Source: Veillonella sp. VA137
GTDB taxonomy: Bacteria; Bacillota; Negativicutes; Veillonellales; Veillonellaceae
DNA length: 64,000 nt
Assembly: GCF_003992015.1 (NCBI RefSeq)
Contig: NZ_RQVK01000001.1
Span: 186,001 to 250,000 of the forward strand
Direction of reading: 5' to 3'
Positions 60,904-64,000 of the stretch are shown here, in pieces. Both the position numbers and the translations under genes were made by a program. Numbering within the stretch: position 1 is the first letter of the stretch; each line of letters opens with the position of its first letter. Under the pieces are notes generated by a model. That model saw nothing but the letters and a program-made list of their open reading frames with translations, was not told the DNA's origin and searched no databases.

Positions 60904-62496
60904 CTATTTCCATTGCCATTGAGAAAGATTTGCTATAATACCCATGCCTTGTCCACGTTGATTAACGCCTACATTACCTAGGTCTAGACCATCACGAACT
61001 AAATATGGAACGGATACATTGGCAATCCATAAATATGGTACATCTTCTTTTATACCTGTTTTTCCATCCCATTGAGCCAACTTAAATTCTTTAATCGCTT
61101 CATCCCAGCTGTTAGCTGCCAATGCCGCATCAATATGAGCATCTACTGTTGGATTGCTATACATAGCTGGGTTATTAATTACGTTTTTACCAATTTGGGA
61201 ACTATGGAAATACATGTAAAGAGACAATGGATTAAAGTCACTAGAAGCCCAAATTGTAGGTACATTACGAGCAATTTTACGAGCATCAGACCATGCCATA
61301 GATTCCGCAATCATATTGATGCCCAATTTTTTTGCATCCGCTGCTAGCGCTACTGCTGTATTATAACGTTGTAAATCGTTGGAACGACCGGAAATTTTAA
61401 ATTCAGCTTTTACGCCATTTTTTTCACGAATTCCATCACCATCTGTGTCTTTCCATCCAGCATCTTCAAGAATTTTTTTCGCTTCTTCTACACGATTATC
61501 TGTGATATTTAATTCTGGATTAACCCATGCTAGCTCTTTGGAATACATGTATGTTGGTTCACCAAATCCATTCAATGCATTTTTGATAATTTCTGCACGA
61601 TTAATACCAATATTTAAAGCTTTACGAATGGCTGGGTCAGACGTAATATTATTACCTACTTTCATACCATTTTCTTCACGTTCTGGTTGTGTTGGAAGAT
61701 TCAATGTAAAAGAAGCTATAGTTTGCATCGTAAATACTTTCATATTATCTACTTTTGCATTCGCATAGTCAGAGTTCAAGAATAACACATCCACTTGACC
61801 AGATTTAGCCGCTGCTACTGCAGCATCTTCAGCAATATTTAAAACTGTCACTTTTTTTAATTTTGGTTTTTCACCATAATAATATTCATTTGGTTCCATA
61901 ATTAACTGTTGCTCTTTTTGGAATGCCACTACTTTCCATGGACCAGAACCAATTGGTTGTGAACCGTAAGTTTCTTTATTATACGCATGGGCTGGTACAA
62001 TCCCCAATGTAGAAGTTATTTCAAGAAATAGAGACCAAGGTTTTTTCAATGTAAATTCTACCGTATAGTCATCTTTTGCCACGACTGATTCCATGAAAGT
62101 AAGATCTACATAGCCACCTGCCTTTTGTGCTGTTTCATAAGTAAATACAATATCTTTAGCTGTTAGTGGTTGACCATCAGAGAACTTAACATCATCACGA
62201 ATTTTAAATGTATAATGCAAGCCATCTGGAGATATGGTTACATCTTTCGCTAAATCCATTTCCAGTTCTTTTTTATCATTTCTTGTATATAACGCAGAGT
62301 GGAATGGATCCGCAGCCCACATACCCCATCCACTAGTAGGGTCATAACCACCATTAATCATATATTTCCCCATGGAAATAACAATTTCTCCCTTGGCTGC
62401 ACGATCAGCTCTCGCCTGATCTGTATTGCCACCGCAACCAGCAATCATTAAAAATGCCATAATCGTGGTTACAAGCATAAATAATCTTTTTAACAT
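60904..62496 (-). CDS. Peptide/nickel-family ABC transporter substrate-binding lipoprotein (SBP_bac_5)
   Basis: Binding protein of 530 residues with lipobox in FLMIAGCGGNTDQ. The mature part has the family start GEIVISMGKYMINGGYDPTSGWGMW, LAKDVTISPDGLHYTFKIRDDVKFSDGQPLTAKDIVFTYE, GSGPWKVVAFQKEQQLIMEPNEYYYG, and NIGINRAEIIKNALNGFGEP. The DPTSGWG phrase is reminiscent of nickel or metallophore-binding members, but peptide binding is possible. First gene of the operon; a 366-bp upstream region has a promoter with a Fur-like palindrome, which favours metal uptake. Confidence 0.9.
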   Translation of the reverse strand: MLKRLFMLVTTIMAFLMIAGCGGNTDQARADRAAKGEIVISMGKYMINGGYDPTSGWGMWAADPFHSALYTRNDKKELEMDLAKDVTISPDGLHYTFKIRDDVKFSDGQPLTAKDIVFTYETAQKAGGYVDLTFMESVVAKDDYTVEFTLKKPWSLFLEITSTLGIVPAHAYNKETYGSQPIGSGPWKVVAFQKEQQLIMEPNEYYYGEKPKLKKVTVLNIAEDAAVAAAKSGQVDVLFLNSDYANAKVDNMKVFTMQTIASFTLNLPTQPEREENGMKVGNNITSDPAIRKALNIGINRAEIIKNALNGFGEPTYMYSKELAWVNPELNITDNRVEEAKKILEDAGWKDTDGDGIREKNGVKAEFKISGRSNDLQRYNTAVALAADAKKLGINMIAESMAWSDARKIARNVPTIWASSDFNPLSLYMYFHSSQIGKNVINNPAMYSNPTVDAHIDAALAANSWDEAIKEFKLAQWDGKTGIKEDVPYLWIANVSVPYLVRDGLDLGNVGVNQRGQGMGIIANLSQWQWK

Positions 62497-62862
62497 AACG
62501 TACGCCCTTTCAAAAATAAAATATTTATACCCTAAACTTAAAACCTATATCCTCCTTTCGAATAAAACATAATGATTAAACGGATATATAATTAATCATC
62601 TTTATAAAAAATCCATAGTGCACCTATCGTATAAAAAAGATACCCTCTTCTTATATAAATTAGGTAACCACTATTGATTACAAACATCATAAAACAACTT
62701 TAGATATATTCTAAAAGACTTTATGAATTAAAACTTTCTAATATCTTATCAGTTCTTTATTTGATATGTGCCTTCATTTAATAATACATGATAAGATTAT
62801 CATTCGTCAAATTACTTTCGGTTATATATAAAAACATTGATATATTGTCATTCTTTTTCAGT
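62497..62862. other. Upstream region of the peptide/nickel ABC operon
   Basis: A 366-bp AT-rich gap. The candidate operon promoter is at 62781-62810, giving a leader of about 280 nt. A good ribosome site (GAAAGGAGG on the reverse strand, near 62550) with no start codon after it is unexplained. No other gene is visible. Confidence 0.5.
62781..62810 (-). promoter_or_regulatory. Candidate operon promoter with Fur-like palindrome in its spacer
   Basis: On the reverse strand TTGACG (62805-62810) and TATTAT (62781-62786) are 18 bp apart. The spacer holds ATGATAA-GA-TTATCAT (62788-62803 on the forward strand), a 7-2-7 palindrome containing GATAATC, which resembles a Fur-family site. Confidence 0.45.
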
Positions 62863-64000
62863 TTAAATATCATCTCCTATAATACGTTTTCTAATCGCTT
62901 CTCGTAGATTCTCTCTCCTATTTGTAATAAACTTTTCAAAGTCTTTAATATCTAGGCTTACTCCTTTCGACAGAAATAAAACTTTATGTCTCTCAGGATC
63001 TTTATGTACCCACTTTTCCAATGGCATATCCTTTTTCGAGATATTTAGGCTACCAGATAGTAACTGCAAATTAGCTACACTATTCCAATTTTTTGAGTCC
63101 TTTGCAAACTCCCTAACCCCTTCTGGTAATGCATCAATATTTTTTTCCCAGAAAAGACTTTTTGGATGCAAATGATCTTCATGAATCTCTTCACCATTAA
63201 AATCTAAATCTGAATACAACAAGCGCAACACATAGGTAGCTTTATCACTTCCCTTTTCAGAATCAATTAACTCTTCAATAAAGGCATCATCAAAACTATA
63301 ATTAGGGTCTCTATCTTGAAACTCCTCTATCATTTCCTTGTACGGGAATGGTTCTTCATGTACACCTTGATATTCCGTTTTCAATGGCCATCCTAATGGC
63401 CCTCTCATCTTGCGTAATACAGAATCCGTACTGCCGCTGAAGATTTTTTTGACAAATGTTAGTAGCAACCATCTTCGTATCATCTCTTTATTACGACTAT
63501 CTTTATAGTTAGGGTCATCAAGACTAATATCAAACTTATGTTTATAAATATAATAGATAATTGGCATGGCTGCATACTTGGCTCTGAATGTTGTATTAGT
63601 GAACCCTAGTGAGGCAAATAATTTGAATGCGGTCACAATACTCTCTTTTATGTTTGGCCAATTACATTCGAAGTATCTGACAGTATCCCTAGTAAAGTTT
63701 TTTAACTTAAATCGAATATTATCTTGGAATAAAAACAAACATGTTTTTAATACAAAATCTTTATCAATTCTAAATTGAGGTGCCGAAACCTCTGTCTCTT
63801 TATTTTCTCCTTCGATTTCACCAATCTCAAATACTTCTTTAATTACTTCTTCTATTTCATTTCGTGCATCCTTATCTTTCCAATTAGCAGATGCGATACT
63901 CATGAGCAAATCCGAAAAAGAAAGTTTCGTCCCTCCACTATTGGTTCGCACAAAAATCTCAAGTACTGTATCTATGTCCTGTCTATCTTCCAAGTAATAA
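62863..64000 (-). CDS. DUF262/DUF1524 protein, GmrSD-like (partial, 5' end outside window)
   Basis: C-terminal 379 codons of a larger protein; the frame stays open to the right edge. It begins inside the DUF262 (ParB-like nuclease-fold) domain at RQDIDTVLEIFVRTNSGGTKLSFSDLLMSIA, passes through a helical region, and ends with a DUF1524-type HNH-like motif IHEDHLHPKSLFW and the following NWNSVANLQLLSGSLNISKKDMP. This DUF262-DUF1524 layout is that of GmrSD-type modification-dependent restriction enzymes and related anti-phage proteins. Whether DNA modification is the trigger here cannot be told. It starts upstream of the window and stands 366 bp from the ABC operon. Confidence 0.85.
   Translation of the reverse strand, partial: YYLEDRQDIDTVLEIFVRTNSGGTKLSFSDLLMSIASANWKDKDARNEIEEVIKEVFEIGEIEGENKETEVSAPQFRIDKDFVLKTCLFLFQDNIRFKLKNFTRDTVRYFECNWPNIKESIVTAFKLFASLGFTNTTFRAKYAAMPIIYYIYKHKFDISLDDPNYKDSRNKEMIRRWLLLTFVKKIFSGSTDSVLRKMRGPLGWPLKTEYQGVHEEPFPYKEMIEEFQDRDPNYSFDDAFIEELIDSEKGSDKATYVLRLLYSDLDFNGEEIHEDHLHPKSLFWEKNIDALPEGVREFAKDSKNWNSVANLQLLSGSLNISKKDMPLEKWVHKDPERHKVLFLSKGVSLDIKDFEKFITNRRENLREAIRKRIIGDDI

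Noticed and set aside
62540-62560. Ribosome site (GAAAGGAGG, reverse strand) suggesting a leader peptide before the ABC operon
   Set aside because: No start codon at a workable distance before an in-frame stop.

Overview
The window is about 64 kb of AT-rich, tightly packed DNA from a diderm Firmicute. Veillonella or a close Negativicutes relative fits best. The evidence is the mixture of Firmicute traits (PolC, SufCBDSU, CIRCE-controlled groESL, AGGAGG-type ribosome sites) with an outer-membrane trimeric autotransporter adhesin, together with a fermentative and C4-dicarboxylate lifestyle (pyruvate formate-lyase, Dcu-family carrier). This placement is inferred from gene content, not from a database search.

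Layout. 1-1827: end of a branched-chain amino-acid ABC locus (livH partial, livJ). 2253-4324: mtnP-ahcY, recycling of methylthioadenosine and S-adenosylhomocysteine. 4469-7439: a small secreted protein and glutamine-dependent NAD synthetase. 7607-10756: a trimeric adhesin with 57 uninterrupted collagen triplets and a tail beyond the membrane anchor. 11087-14235: a pyruvate formate-lyase whose glycyl-radical domain is a separate 79-residue gene, followed by its activase. 14539-18804: a glutamate carrier with a structured leader, then gluconate permease and kinase. 18817-27676: one long reverse-strand run of polC, a VanW protein, holA, comEC and comEA. 27762-30341: aminopeptidase, HAD phosphatase and a BFD-like ferredoxin. 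30451-35355: the suf operon with a candidate attenuator leader. 35965-40368: lysA, doxX and katA, separated by degenerate tandem repeats. 40733-42746: groESL with CIRCE. 42889-49721: the t6A genes (tsaE, tsaB, rimI, tsaD), a PdtaS/PdtaR-like kinase and ANTAR regulator, headed by a Fic-ThiL fusion. 49979-57500: betaine/choline-type ABC importer, GerM lipoprotein, cell-wall amidase, amino-acid permease and Dcu carrier. 57614-62496: a five-gene peptide/nickel-family ABC importer. 62863-64000: partial DUF262/DUF1524 protein.

The strongest unusual points are the two-gene pyruvate formate-lyase, the Fic domain fused to thiamine-monophosphate kinase, a PolC without its proofreading exonuclease insert, a ComEC without a recognisable metallo-beta-lactamase site, the collagen-stalk adhesin with a coiled-coil tail after its beta-barrel, and a 91-bp tandem repeat array behind katA. 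Several promoters carry palindromes in the spacer or just after the -10 box (pfl, lysA, katA, the BFD gene, the peptide/nickel operon), which suggests metal- or redox-responsive control. No tRNA, rRNA, CRISPR array or insertion sequence was recognised.
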